Shown here: positions 24,813 to 31,721 of the stretch, piece after piece
How positions within the stretch are numbered: the stretch's first letter is position 1
How the letters are laid out: each line of letters begins with the position of its first letter
Source: Tepidimonas thermarum
Lineage (GTDB): Bacteria > Pseudomonadota > Gammaproteobacteria > Burkholderiales > Burkholderiaceae_C
Reading direction: 5' to 3'
Length of the DNA: 34,375 nucleotides
Assembly: GCF_007556705.1 (NCBI RefSeq)
Contig: NZ_VJOL01000030.1
Coordinates: forward strand, 1-34,375
Program-made: the position numbers and the translations under genes
The notes under the pieces: model-generated
The model's database searches: none
Told to the model about the DNA's origin: nothing
What the model saw: only the letters and a program-made list of their open reading frames with translations

Positions 24813-26291
24813 ATGGACATGAAGGCTTCCCCACTGGCCCAGCTCAAGGACCCAACGCTGCTCAAAACCGACGCCCTGATCGACGGGCAGTGGGTGGCCG
24901 GCAGCGCCCGCTTCGACGTGCGCGACCCCGCCACGGGGCAACCGCTGGCGCAGGTGGCCAAGCTGGGCCCCGCCGACGCGGAAGCGGCCATCGCGGCCGC
25001 CAACGCCGCTTGGCCCGCTTGGCGCAACAAAACCGCCAAGGAGCGCGCCAACATCCTGCGCAAGTGGTACGAGCTGCTCATGGCCAACCAGGACGACCTG
25101 GGCCGCCTGATGACCGCCGAGCAGGGCAAGCCGCTGCCCGAGGCCAAGGGTGAGGTCGCCTACGGCGCCAGCTTCGTCGAATGGTTTGCCGAGGAGGCCA
25201 AGCGTGTCAACGGCGAGACGCTGCCACCATTCGACAACAACCGCCGCCTGCTGGTGCTGCGCCAGCCCATCGGCGTGTGCGCGGCCATCACGCCGTGGAA
25301 CTTCCCGCTGGCCATGATCACGCGCAAGGTCGCGCCTGCGCTGGCGGCCGGCTGCCCGGTGGTCATCAAGCCGGCCGAACAAACCCCGCTGACGGCCCTC
25401 GCCGCGGCCGAGCTGGCCATCCGCGCCGGCATCCCGGCCGGGGTGCTCAACGTGCTGACCAGCGACGGGCCGGGCAGCGTGGAAATCGGCAAGGTGTTGT
25501 GCGCGAGCGACGTGGTGCGGCACCTGAGCTTCACCGGCTCCACCGAGGTCGGTCGCATCCTGATGGCGCAGTGCGCTCCCACGGTCAAGAAGCTGTCGCT
25601 GGAGCTGGGCGGCAATGCGCCGTTCATCGTCTTCGACGATGCCGACATCGACAGCGCGGTCGAAGGGGCGTTTGCCAGCAAATACCGCAACGCCGGCCAA
25701 ACCTGCGTCTGCTCCAACCGCATCTATGTGCAGGAGGGCGTCTACGAGGCCTTCGTGCAAAAGTTTGCGGCCAAGGTGGCCACGGCCAAGGTGGGCAACG
25801 GCTTCGAGGACGGCGTCAACCAAGGCCCGCTGATCGAGGAAGCGGCGGTGGAAAAAGTGCAGCGCCACGTGGACGACGCGCTGGCCAAGGGCGCGCGCTT
25901 GCTCACCGGCGGGCGGCGCCTGGGCGGCCTGTTTTACGCGCCGACGGTGGTGGCCGACGCCACGCCCGACATGCTGTGCGCGCGCGAGGAAACCTTTGGC
26001 CCGTTTGCGCCGGTGTTCAAGTTCCGCACCGAGGAGGAGGTCATCCGCCTGGCCAACGACACCGAGTACGGGCTGGCGGGGTATTTCTACAGCCGCGACG
26101 TGGGCCGCATCTTCCGCGTGGCCGAGGCGTTGGAATACGGGATGGTGGGCGTCAACGTCGGGATTTTGGCCACGGAACACGTCCCCTTCGGTGGCGTCAA
26201 ACAATCCGGGCTGGGCCGTGAAGGGTCGCACCACGGCATCGACGAGTACGTGGAAATCAAGTACGTCTGCATCGGCGACGTGCTCAAGTGA
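24813..26291 (+). CDS. gabD: NAD(P)-dependent succinate-semialdehyde dehydrogenase
   Basis: A 492-residue aldehyde dehydrogenase of the GabD family, converting succinate semialdehyde to succinate, the last step of 4-aminobutyrate, putrescine and guanidinobutyrate breakdown. The catalytic set is complete: Asn163 in TPWNFP, Glu264 in LELGGNAP, and the nucleophile Cys298 in 'NAGQTCVCSNR'. 'KPAEQTPLTA' and 'FTGSTEVGR' bind the cofactor. The double Cys in CVC is a common GabD trait. Of three clustered ATGs (24801, 24813, 24819) I prefer 24813, because TGGAG at 24802-24806 is correctly spaced. The more distant in-frame start at the ureohydrolase stop is not supported. Confidence 0.94.
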   Translation: MDMKASPLAQLKDPTLLKTDALIDGQWVAGSARFDVRDPATGQPLAQVAKLGPADAEAAIAAANAAWPAWRNKTAKERANILRKWYELLMANQDDLGRLMTAEQGKPLPEAKGEVAYGASFVEWFAEEAKRVNGETLPPFDNNRRLLVLRQPIGVCAAITPWNFPLAMITRKVAPALAAGCPVVIKPAEQTPLTALAAAELAIRAGIPAGVLNVLTSDGPGSVEIGKVLCASDVVRHLSFTGSTEVGRILMAQCAPTVKKLSLELGGNAPFIVFDDADIDSAVEGAFASKYRNAGQTCVCSNRIYVQEGVYEAFVQKFAAKVATAKVGNGFEDGVNQGPLIEEAAVEKVQRHVDDALAKGARLLTGGRRLGGLFYAPTVVADATPDMLCAREETFGPFAPVFKFRTEEEVIRLANDTEYGLAGYFYSRDVGRIFRVAEALEYGMVGVNVGILATEHVPFGGVKQSGLGREGSHHGIDEYVEIKYVCIGDVLK

Positions 26292-26390
26292 CGCGGCCAG
26301 CGGACGCGGGGGTGGCCACCCGGCGCCCCCGGCCCAGGCGCGGGTGGCGAACCGGGGCCGCGCGGCGCCGAGTGCCTTCGCGCTTTGCTC

Positions 26391-26396
26391 TACAAT
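26391..26396 (+). promoter_or_regulatory. -10 box of the tRNA-Gly promoter
   Basis: TACAAT stands 10 bases before the first base of the tRNA, the expected spacing for a start just upstream of the mature 5' end. A -35 is not evident at 16-18 bases upstream in this very GC-rich stretch. Confidence 0.5.
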
Positions 26397-26406
26397 ACAT
26401 GGCGCT

Positions 26407-26480
26407 GCGGGCGTCGTTCAATGGTAGGACCTGAGCTTCCCAAGCTCAAGACGTGGGTTCGATTCCCATCGCCCGCTCCA
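26407..26480 (+). tRNA. tRNA-Gly (anticodon CCC)
   Basis: The acceptor stem GCGGGCG/CGCCCGC has seven perfect pairs, the anticodon stem is TGAGC/GCTCA with loop TTCCCAA, and the T arm is GTGGG-TTCGATT-CCCAT. The anticodon CCC is at 26439-26441 and reads GGG glycine codons. The discriminator is T and CCA is encoded (26478-26480). It stands alone between gabD and rdgC; no integrase or direct repeat of its 3' end was seen nearby. Confidence 0.96.
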
Positions 26481-26559
26481 TCATCGTGGTGCCGCCGTGA
26501 CGCGGCACGCGATTCGCCCTGAAGGGGTGACACCCCCCGCCGTTGCCCTCCCCTACCCC

Positions 26560-27462
26560 GTGTTCAAAAACCTGACGGTCTTTCGCCTTGGCGATGGCTT
26601 TGCGGCCGCGCTGGAACCGATGGAGCAGGCGCTGGCCGCCGCGCCCTTTGTTCCCTGCGGGCCCACGCAGATGCAAAGCGAAGGCTGGGTGGCGCCGCGC
26701 GGTCAGCCGCACGCCCCGTTGGTCGAGTCGGTGGCGGGGCACCGGCTGATGCGCTACCGCATCGAAACCAAGCGCGTCCCCGCCGCGGTCGTCAAGCGTG
26801 AGCTGCAGGCGCGCTGCGCCCAGATCGAGGCCACCGAAGGTCGGCAACCCGGCCGACGCGAGCAGCGTGACCTCAAGGAAGCCATCGTGCAGGCGCTGTT
26901 GCCGATGGCCTTTGCCCAAACGGTGGACATCACCGTGTGGATGGATGTGCAAGCGGGCCGCATCGCGTTGGACACCACCAGCGCCAAACGGGCGGACGCT
27001 GTGGTGACGGCGCTGGTGCGCGCACTCGACGGGCTGCGCGTGGAGCCGCTGCAGACGGCGCTGTCCCCCGCGACCGCCATGGCCGGCTGGCTGGGGGCCG
27101 ACGCGCAGGACTGGCCCGCGCACTTTGCGCCGGGGCGGGACGTCGAGCTCAAGGGCGACGGCGACAGCCCGGCGGTGGTGCGCTTTACCCGCCACGTGCT
27201 CGACACCGAGGAGATGCGGCGGCACCTCGCCCAAGGCAAACGCCCCACCAAGCTGGCGCTGGACTGGGACGGGCGCGTCAACTTTGTGCTGACCGATGGC
27301 GCGCAACTGCGCCGCATCGCCTTTCAAGACGGCGTGTTCGAAGCCCCGGAGGCCGAGCAGGCCGACCGCGGCTTCGACGCCGATGCCGCCATCGCGACCG
27401 GCGAGCTCAGCAGCTTGCTCGACGATTTGATCGCCGCGCTGGGCGGCGAAGCGCCGCGCTGA
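26560..27462 (+). CDS. rdgC: Recombination-associated protein RdgC
   Basis: A 300-residue nucleoid-associated DNA-binding protein that forms a ring dimer on duplex DNA and restrains RecA-dependent recombination. The start is a GTG, giving MFKNLTVFRL, which matches the conserved RdgC N-terminus; the ATG/ACG region upstream belongs to the tRNA spacer. 'RYRIETKRVPAAVVKREL' (about 66-83), 'RREQRDLKEAIVQALLPMAF' and 'KLALDWDGRVNFVLTDGAQLRRI' are family landmarks. No Shine-Dalgarno sequence is evident; a small GGGGT/ACCCC hairpin lies about 24 bases upstream. It converges with the OsmC-family gene, with a single base between the two stop codons. Confidence 0.95.
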   Translation: MFKNLTVFRLGDGFAAALEPMEQALAAAPFVPCGPTQMQSEGWVAPRGQPHAPLVESVAGHRLMRYRIETKRVPAAVVKRELQARCAQIEATEGRQPGRREQRDLKEAIVQALLPMAFAQTVDITVWMDVQAGRIALDTTSAKRADAVVTALVRALDGLRVEPLQTALSPATAMAGWLGADAQDWPAHFAPGRDVELKGDGDSPAVVRFTRHVLDTEEMRRHLAQGKRPTKLALDWDGRVNFVLTDGAQLRRIAFQDGVFEAPEAEQADRGFDADAAIATGELSSLLDDLIAALGGEAPR

Positions 27463-27463
27463 A

Positions 27464-27910
27464 TCACCCTTTGAGCGCCTGACCGTCGCCGCCGATCACG
27501 CGCACGTCGATGGGGATGCCCTGCTGCACGCTCATCGAAATGGTGCAGAACTCCTCGAACTGCCCGAGGATGCGGTCGAGATGCTCGTACGCGTCGCCGG
27601 GACGCTCCAGTCGAATCTCGACTTCGATGCGCTGCACCCGCAGGCGATTGGCGGCGTTGCGGCCGACGGTGGCGCGCGCCACCGCAGTCAGGGTGCCGGG
27701 GTCCTGCTTGAATTTGGTCAGCGCAAACGTCAGGCTCGCGCTCAGACAGTTGGCCACGGCCGCGAGCAGCAGGTGTTTCGGCGTGGGGCCGTTGGATTCG
27801 CCCAGCGGGGGCGGTTCGTCGCTGAACAGCGTGGGCGTGCCCAGCCCGAAATCGATCTCGAATTGATAGCCGCTGCGTCGAACGAGCGTGATGGTGGTAG
27901 GGGTATCCAT
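27464..27910 (-). CDS. OsmC-family protein (thiol peroxidase-like)
   Basis: A 148-residue OsmC/Ohr-superfamily protein. The two conserved redox cysteines are present: Cys55 in 'AAVANCLSASLTFAL' and Cys122 in 'FEEFCTISMSVQQG'. Members reduce organic hydroperoxides or handle reactive sulfur; the exact subgroup is unclear. The start is the ATG at 27910, with GGAG about ten bases upstream; the longer open frame upstream runs antisense into the sulfide oxidoreductase gene and is not used. It is divergent from that gene, across a 118-base region with an Fnr-like box, which hints at a shared link to sulfide or persulfide stress. Confidence 0.9.
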   Translation of the reverse strand: MDTPTTITLVRRSGYQFEIDFGLGTPTLFSDEPPPLGESNGPTPKHLLLAAVANCLSASLTFALTKFKQDPGTLTAVARATVGRNAANRLRVQRIEVEIRLERPGDAYEHLDRILGQFEEFCTISMSVQQGIPIDVRVIGGDGQALKG

Positions 27911-27944
27911 ATTCGGGTTTCTCCGGATGCGCATGGGTCGCAGT

Positions 27945-27962
27945 CCTTGCGATAAATCAAGG
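27945..27962. promoter_or_regulatory. Fnr/Anr-like box between the osmC-family and sqr genes
   Basis: TTGCG-ATAA-ATCAA (27947-27960) matches the Fnr/Crp-superfamily consensus TTGAT-N4-ATCAA at eight of ten positions, and the flanks extend the dyad to CCTTG...CAAGG (27945-27962). The centre is 27953.5, about 75 bases before the sqr start. Weak -10 candidates downstream lie near 27985-27990 and 28003-28008, giving activator distances near -42 or -62, both normal for this family. Judged by eye only. Confidence 0.5.
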
Positions 27963-28028
27963 GTGGTCGCCATGCCCCCTGCATCATACAAACCCGCAAG
28001 GGTATGAATGACAAACGGGGACACCGCC

Positions 28029-29351
28029 ATGCACCGATTCGATTCCGATCGCCGCAAAACACTGGCACGGCTGGCCGCCATCGGGGCCGCGGCGCTGGCC
28101 GCCGACGCGGCGCGTGCCCAGGTGGCGCCGGTGGCGGCGGACAGCAGGGCCCGCATCGTCATCGTGGGCGCCGGGGCGGCTGGGCTGGCCAGCGCCTCGC
28201 ATCTGCGGCGCCGACTGCCCCAGGCAAGCATCACCCTCATCGATGCCCGGCGCGATCACTACTACCAGCCCGGGTTCACGCTGGTGGGGGCCGGCATCAA
28301 GCCGGCGCATTACGTCATTTCCACGACGCGGGAATACATCCCGCAGGGCGTCGACTGGATCGAGGAGGCGGCTGCGGAAATCGACCCGGAGGCCCGCCAC
28401 CTCGTGACGTCGAGCGGGCGCAAGGTGGGCTACGACTTTTTGATCGTGGCCTGCGGACTGGAACTGAACTACGGCGCGATCGAGGGCATGGACACGGCCT
28501 GGATCGGCCGTGACGGGGTGGGCAGTGTCTATCAAGGTCCACAGGCTGCCGCCGCCACGTGGCAGGCCATGTCTGCCTTTGCGGAACGGGGCGGGGTTGG
28601 TCTGTTCGGCCGGCCGCACACGGACATGAAATGCGCCGGCGCGCCGCTGAAGTACACTTTCATCACCGACGACCGCCTGCGCCGCGCCGGCAGCCGCAGC
28701 AAGGCCGAGCTCCATTACCTGGCCCCGCAGAAGGCGCTCTTTTCCGTCCCCATCGTGTCGGAAAAGGTGCGCATGCTGTTCCAGGACCGTGGCATCCGCA
28801 CCCATTACGAGCACCAGCTCGTGTCGCTGGACCTGGGGCGCCGGCTGGCGACCTACCGTTCCCCCGCCGGTACCACGGAGCTGCAGTACGACTTCATCCA
28901 CGTCGTGCCGCCGATGCGCGCGCCGGAGGTGGTGCGCTACAGTCCGCTGCCGTGGCAAGACGGGCCGTTTGCGCGCGAGAGCTGGATGGAGGTGGACCGC
29001 GAGACGCTGCGCCATAAGCGCTACGCCAACGTGTTCGGCGTCGGGGACATCGCCGGCGTGCCCAAGGGTAAGACCGCGGCCAGCGTCAAGTGGCAAGTGC
29101 CGGTGGCGATGGACCACTTGGTCGGTGACATCACGGGCAAACCCTCGGCCGAAAAGTACAACGGCTACACCTCGTGCCCGCTGATCACCCGGCTGGGCCG
29201 CGCGATGCTCATCGAATTCGACTACCAAGACAACCTCTACCAGTCCTTCCCCGGCTTCATCGCACCGCTGGAAGAACTTTGGGTGAGCTGGGTGATGAAG
29301 ACGATGGCCCTCAAGCCCACCTATCTGAGCATGCTGCGCGGTCGCACCTAA
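28029..29351 (+). CDS. sqr: Sulfide:quinone oxidoreductase, type II, with twin-arginine-like leader
   Basis: A 440-residue FAD enzyme that oxidises sulfide to a persulfide or polysulfur product and reduces quinone. The FAD-binding motif is 'IVIVGAGAAGLASAS' (43-57). Cys202 in 'DMKCAGAPLKYTF' and Cys383 in 'YNGYTSCPLITRL' match the redox cysteines of human SQOR (201 and 379), marking type II. The C-terminal 'LIEFDYQ' and the amphipathic tail 'LRGRT' also follow that group. An extra N-terminus holds SDRRKTLARL followed by a hydrophobic stretch to AARAQ, resembling a Tat signal. An in-frame ATG at 28008 would add seven residues. The small membrane protein follows 30 bases after the stop. Confidence 0.92.
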   Translation: MHRFDSDRRKTLARLAAIGAAALAADAARAQVAPVAADSRARIVIVGAGAAGLASASHLRRRLPQASITLIDARRDHYYQPGFTLVGAGIKPAHYVISTTREYIPQGVDWIEEAAAEIDPEARHLVTSSGRKVGYDFLIVACGLELNYGAIEGMDTAWIGRDGVGSVYQGPQAAAATWQAMSAFAERGGVGLFGRPHTDMKCAGAPLKYTFITDDRLRRAGSRSKAELHYLAPQKALFSVPIVSEKVRMLFQDRGIRTHYEHQLVSLDLGRRLATYRSPAGTTELQYDFIHVVPPMRAPEVVRYSPLPWQDGPFARESWMEVDRETLRHKRYANVFGVGDIAGVPKGKTAASVKWQVPVAMDHLVGDITGKPSAEKYNGYTSCPLITRLGRAMLIEFDYQDNLYQSFPGFIAPLEELWVSWVMKTMALKPTYLSMLRGRT

Positions 29352-29381
29352 GGCCCGGCCGCCCGTTCGGAGAACCTGCCC

Positions 29382-29738
29382 ATGAAGACCTACGATCCCT
29401 TGGTGTTTCTTGCGGTATTCCACGAGATGCTCGGCCCACTGCTGTGGCTATTGCCGCTGCTTGCGCTGGCCACGGTGGTGGGATTCGTGTGGCTGTGGCG
29501 GCGCGACGGCCGGATCGTCACGCGGCGGCTGGTGCAGTCGGAACTGTTGGGGTTGCTGGGGGGCGGCGTTGCCCTCGTGATCATGGCCGTGGTGTCTTCA
29601 TCGGGTTTTACCGATGCGGCGGGGCCGGCAGATTGGTTTTTGATCCTGATCGTCTACGGCGTCGGCTTCGTGGCCACCACGCTGCTCGCCTACACCGTCA
29701 TGGGCTGGCTGGCGCGGCCGGCGCAGCGCCCGGCATGA
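29382..29738 (+). CDS. Small three-helix membrane protein (DUF5368-like)
   Basis: A 118-residue protein with three predicted membrane helices (about 18-39, 54-72 and 85-110), separated by a short basic loop 'WRRDGRIVTRRL' that should face the cytoplasm. GGAGA about eight bases before the ATG is a good ribosome site. It resembles proteins I associate with DUF5368, but that is from memory. Its place directly after the sulfide:quinone oxidoreductase suggests a membrane anchor or quinone-side partner, which is inference. No cysteine or histidine pairs suited to metal or haem binding are seen. It converges with the aldehyde oxidoreductase operon; a GACCCC-C-GGGGTC palindrome (29752-29764) lies in the 35-base gap. 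Confidence 0.8.
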   Translation: MKTYDPLVFLAVFHEMLGPLLWLLPLLALATVVGFVWLWRRDGRIVTRRLVQSELLGLLGGGVALVIMAVVSSSGFTDAAGPADWFLILIVYGVGFVATTLLAYTVMGWLARPAQRPA

Positions 29739-29773
29739 CCGGCCCGTGATGGACCCCCGGGGTCAACAGCGCA

Positions 29774-30073
29774 TCAACCGCCCCCGCGCTGCATGTAGAG
29801 GTCGAAGCGGCGCATGAAGCGCTGGCGCTCGTCGTCCGGGACGTCCTCGAACCGAAACGTGACGGCCAGCCGCGGCAGGCGCATGAGCGCGATCGTGCGC
29901 GGCGGCAGCGCCTGCCACCGCAGGGTCAGCGCCCCCGCACCGATGCTGACGCGAACCTGTTCGCCCTCGCGGTACCAGGGGTGCGCGCCGATGGCCGCCG
30001 GCAGCCAGCCCAGCCACTCGGCAACGGTGCACCCCACGTCGCGCTCGAACGATGGTGGGTAGTGCGCCTGCAT
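29774..30073 (-). CDS. Uncharacterised 99-residue protein, last gene of the aldehyde oxidoreductase operon
   Basis: A 99-residue soluble protein starting at the ATG 30073, 40 bases after the MoaD-like gene. The N-terminal part is 'YPPSFERDVGCTVAEWLGWLP' and 'HPWYREGEQVRVSIGAGALTLRW', suggesting beta strands; a C-terminal helix 'DDERQRFMRRFDLYMQRGGG' ends in three glycines. No cysteine pair, signal or membrane segment is seen, and I recognise no named family. Its co-location suggests a role in cofactor insertion, sulfur transfer or assembly for the tungsten enzyme. The aromatic core and the compact size resemble a chaperone-like domain, but that is a guess. The true start could be earlier, since no ribosome site is clear. 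Confidence 0.78.
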   Translation of the reverse strand: MQAHYPPSFERDVGCTVAEWLGWLPAAIGAHPWYREGEQVRVSIGAGALTLRWQALPPRTIALMRLPRLAVTFRFEDVPDDERQRFMRRFDLYMQRGGG

Positions 30074-30113
30074 GTGCCATCGGCCGCGCGGTGCGGCCCC
30101 ATCGTGCCCCGGC

Positions 30114-30365
30114 TCAGCCCCCCGCGATGGGCGGCCACACGGCCAGCACATCGCCTGGCGCCAGCCGGTGCTCGGCGCGCGCGGACGGTGGCACGAACAC
30201 CCCGTTGACCAGCACCAGGTGCACGAGCTTTGGGGGGAGCTGGTACCGGTCGATGATGGCCTGCACGGTGGCGCCGTCGGGCACCTCCAGCTCGACTTGG
30301 TTGAACCGTGCGCCGGAGGGCAAGTAGTCCCCCAGGGTGGCAAACAGCTTGAGCGTGATCTGCAT
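30114..30365 (-). CDS. MoaD/ThiS-family sulfur carrier protein, operon-specific
   Basis: An 83-residue ubiquitin-fold protein ending in PPIAGG, the C-terminal Gly-Gly that MoaD and ThiS use for adenylation and thiocarboxylate formation. The N-terminal 'ITLKLFATLGDYLP' and the 'VELEVPDGATVQAIIDRY' and 'LAPGDVLAVWPPIAGG' segments are typical. Because it lies in the aldehyde oxidoreductase operon, 15 bases after the FAD-protein gene, it probably supplies dithiolene sulfur for the tungsten-pterin cofactor of that enzyme. A standard housekeeping moaD would sit with moaE, which is not here. No MoeB-type activating gene adjoins, so it must share one from elsewhere. Confidence 0.9.
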   Translation of the reverse strand: MQITLKLFATLGDYLPSGARFNQVELEVPDGATVQAIIDRYQLPPKLVHLVLVNGVFVPPSARAEHRLAPGDVLAVWPPIAGG

Positions 30366-30380
30366 GCGGCGAACCGGTGT

Positions 30381-31658
30381 TTAGCGGCGGCGCGTGTCAG
30401 CGGCCCGACCCCAGTGGGCCTGCGCCTGGGCGGCGTCCAGATAGGCCGCCATGAACTGCGTGGGATCGCGCAACAGCACGTCCTTCCAGGGGCCCAGCCG
30501 CACCCGGCCCTCCACCAAGCCGCGCAACGCCCCCACGTGGTCGGTCCAGCCCACGCTGTTGCAGCCCACCATCACGTCGCCATCAAAGCACAAGCTCAGC
30601 ACCTTGTGGTGCTGCGTGTCCACCTGCTCCACCCGGTCGCCACCGGACACGCCTTGCCAGTTGCCAAAACTGCTGGAGATCAGCCCCAGGGTGTCGAGCA
30701 CGTTGATCTGCGTCACGCCGCGCAGCTCGGCGCGCTGGCCCACCATGTTGAGCGCGGCCACGCGCGCCTGCTCGGCGGCGTTGGGCTGGATGGCGCTGAC
30801 GATCGTGGTCCCCGACACCTTGTCGAACGCCTCTGCGCAGTCGCCCGCCGCGTACACGCCGGGCACGTTGGTTTGCATGTGCTCGTCGGTCAACACGCCC
30901 TGCAGGCAACGGATGCCCGAGTTTTCCAAAAAGCCGATGGCCGGCTTGACCCCGGCGGCGATGATGACAAGGTCAGCCTCGACATGTTGGCCGTTGGACA
31001 GGCGCACCTGCAACGGGGCGGCGCGCTCGATGGCCTCGAGCCGCGTGCCGGTGTGCACCGCCACCCCCTGGGCCTCGCACCAGGCCCGGATCATGCCGCC
31101 GGCGGCCGGTCCCATCATGCGCGGCACCATGCGGTCGCCCATCTCCACGACGGTTAGCTGCACGCCGCGCTGCTTGAGCGCCTCCATGATGATGCAGCCA
31201 ATGAAGCCCGCGCCCAGCTGCAGCACGCGGGCACCGGGTTGGGCGCGATCCATGATCGCGCGGGCGTCCGCCAGCGTCCAGCAGTGGTGCACCCCCGGCA
31301 GGTCGATGCCGGGTATGGGCGGGCGCACCGGGCGCGAGCCGGTGGCGATCAGCAGCCGGTCGTACGCCAGCGTGCGCCCCCCCTCGAGCGTGACGACGCG
31401 CGCGGCGGTATCGACGGCGGTCGCGCGGCCCTGCACGCGCTCGATGCGCAGCCGGTCGTAGTGGTCGGCAGCCTTGCGCAAATACGTGCCAGCTTCGGCA
31501 ATGTCGCCAATCAGCAGGTAGGGTATCGCCATGCGCGAGTACGGCGGCTCGGGTTCGTCGCCGACCAGCGTGATGCGATCGTGGGGCGCGTGCTTGCGGA
31601 TCGTCTCGGCGGCGATGACGCCCGCCGGCCCTGCTCCCAGTATGACGTGGTGGGTCAT
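30381..31658 (-). CDS. aorC: FAD/NAD(P)-dependent oxidoreductase subunit AorC
   Basis: A 425-residue flavoprotein of the pyridine nucleotide-disulfide reductase fold. FAD-binding GAGPAG is at 8-13, the NAD(P)-binding Rossmann motif GAGFIG at 149-154, and the second FAD motif 'VYAAGDCAEAF' at 268-278. There is no CxxxxC redox disulfide near the first FAD motif, so it is an NADH-oxidase/ferredoxin-reductase-type subunit. By analogy with Aromatoleum AorC it passes electrons between the polyferredoxin AorA and NAD(P). The C-terminal extension 'GRVRLGPWKDVLLRDPTQFMAAYLDAA' likely contacts the partner. It follows aorB after a 63-base gap that holds a hairpin, with GGGAG before the ATG. Confidence 0.9.
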   Translation of the reverse strand: MTHHVILGAGPAGVIAAETIRKHAPHDRITLVGDEPEPPYSRMAIPYLLIGDIAEAGTYLRKAADHYDRLRIERVQGRATAVDTAARVVTLEGGRTLAYDRLLIATGSRPVRPPIPGIDLPGVHHCWTLADARAIMDRAQPGARVLQLGAGFIGCIIMEALKQRGVQLTVVEMGDRMVPRMMGPAAGGMIRAWCEAQGVAVHTGTRLEAIERAAPLQVRLSNGQHVEADLVIIAAGVKPAIGFLENSGIRCLQGVLTDEHMQTNVPGVYAAGDCAEAFDKVSGTTIVSAIQPNAAEQARVAALNMVGQRAELRGVTQINVLDTLGLISSSFGNWQGVSGGDRVEQVDTQHHKVLSLCFDGDVMVGCNSVGWTDHVGALRGLVEGRVRLGPWKDVLLRDPTQFMAAYLDAAQAQAHWGRAADTRRR

Positions 31659-31673
31659 GTCAGGCTCCCAACC

Positions 31674-31700
31674 AAGAAGCGGCCGTGGGGACCGCTTCTT
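31674..31700 (-). other. Intercistronic hairpin between aorB and aorC
   Basis: AAGAAGCGG (31674-31682) and CCGCTTCTT (31692-31700) form a perfect nine-pair stem with a nine-base loop, centred in the 63-base gap after the oxidoreductase stop. No T run follows on the minus strand. It could lower expression of the downstream genes or protect the 3' end of the aorAB message, giving excess AorA and AorB over AorC. Confidence 0.6.
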
Positions 31701-31721
31701 CGATGTCCCCGGGGTGCCGGG

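Noticed and set aside
23922-26234. 770-codon minus-strand open frame
   Set aside because: It is antisense to the ureohydrolase and gabD genes, whose catalytic motifs are complete on the plus strand.
26292-26390. GC-rich inverted repeats after gabD as a terminator
   Set aside because: Several short GGGTGG/CCACCC pairings are possible, but there is no unique stem and no T run; chance pairing is likely in this composition.
26407-26559. tRNA-Gly as an integration site for a mobile island
   Set aside because: No integrase gene, no direct repeat of the tRNA 3' end and no change in composition was seen on either side.
29752-29764. GACCCC-C-GGGGTC palindrome between the two convergent units as a terminator
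   Set aside because: The loop would be too small for the full stem and no T tract follows on either strand, so it was not listed as a terminator.
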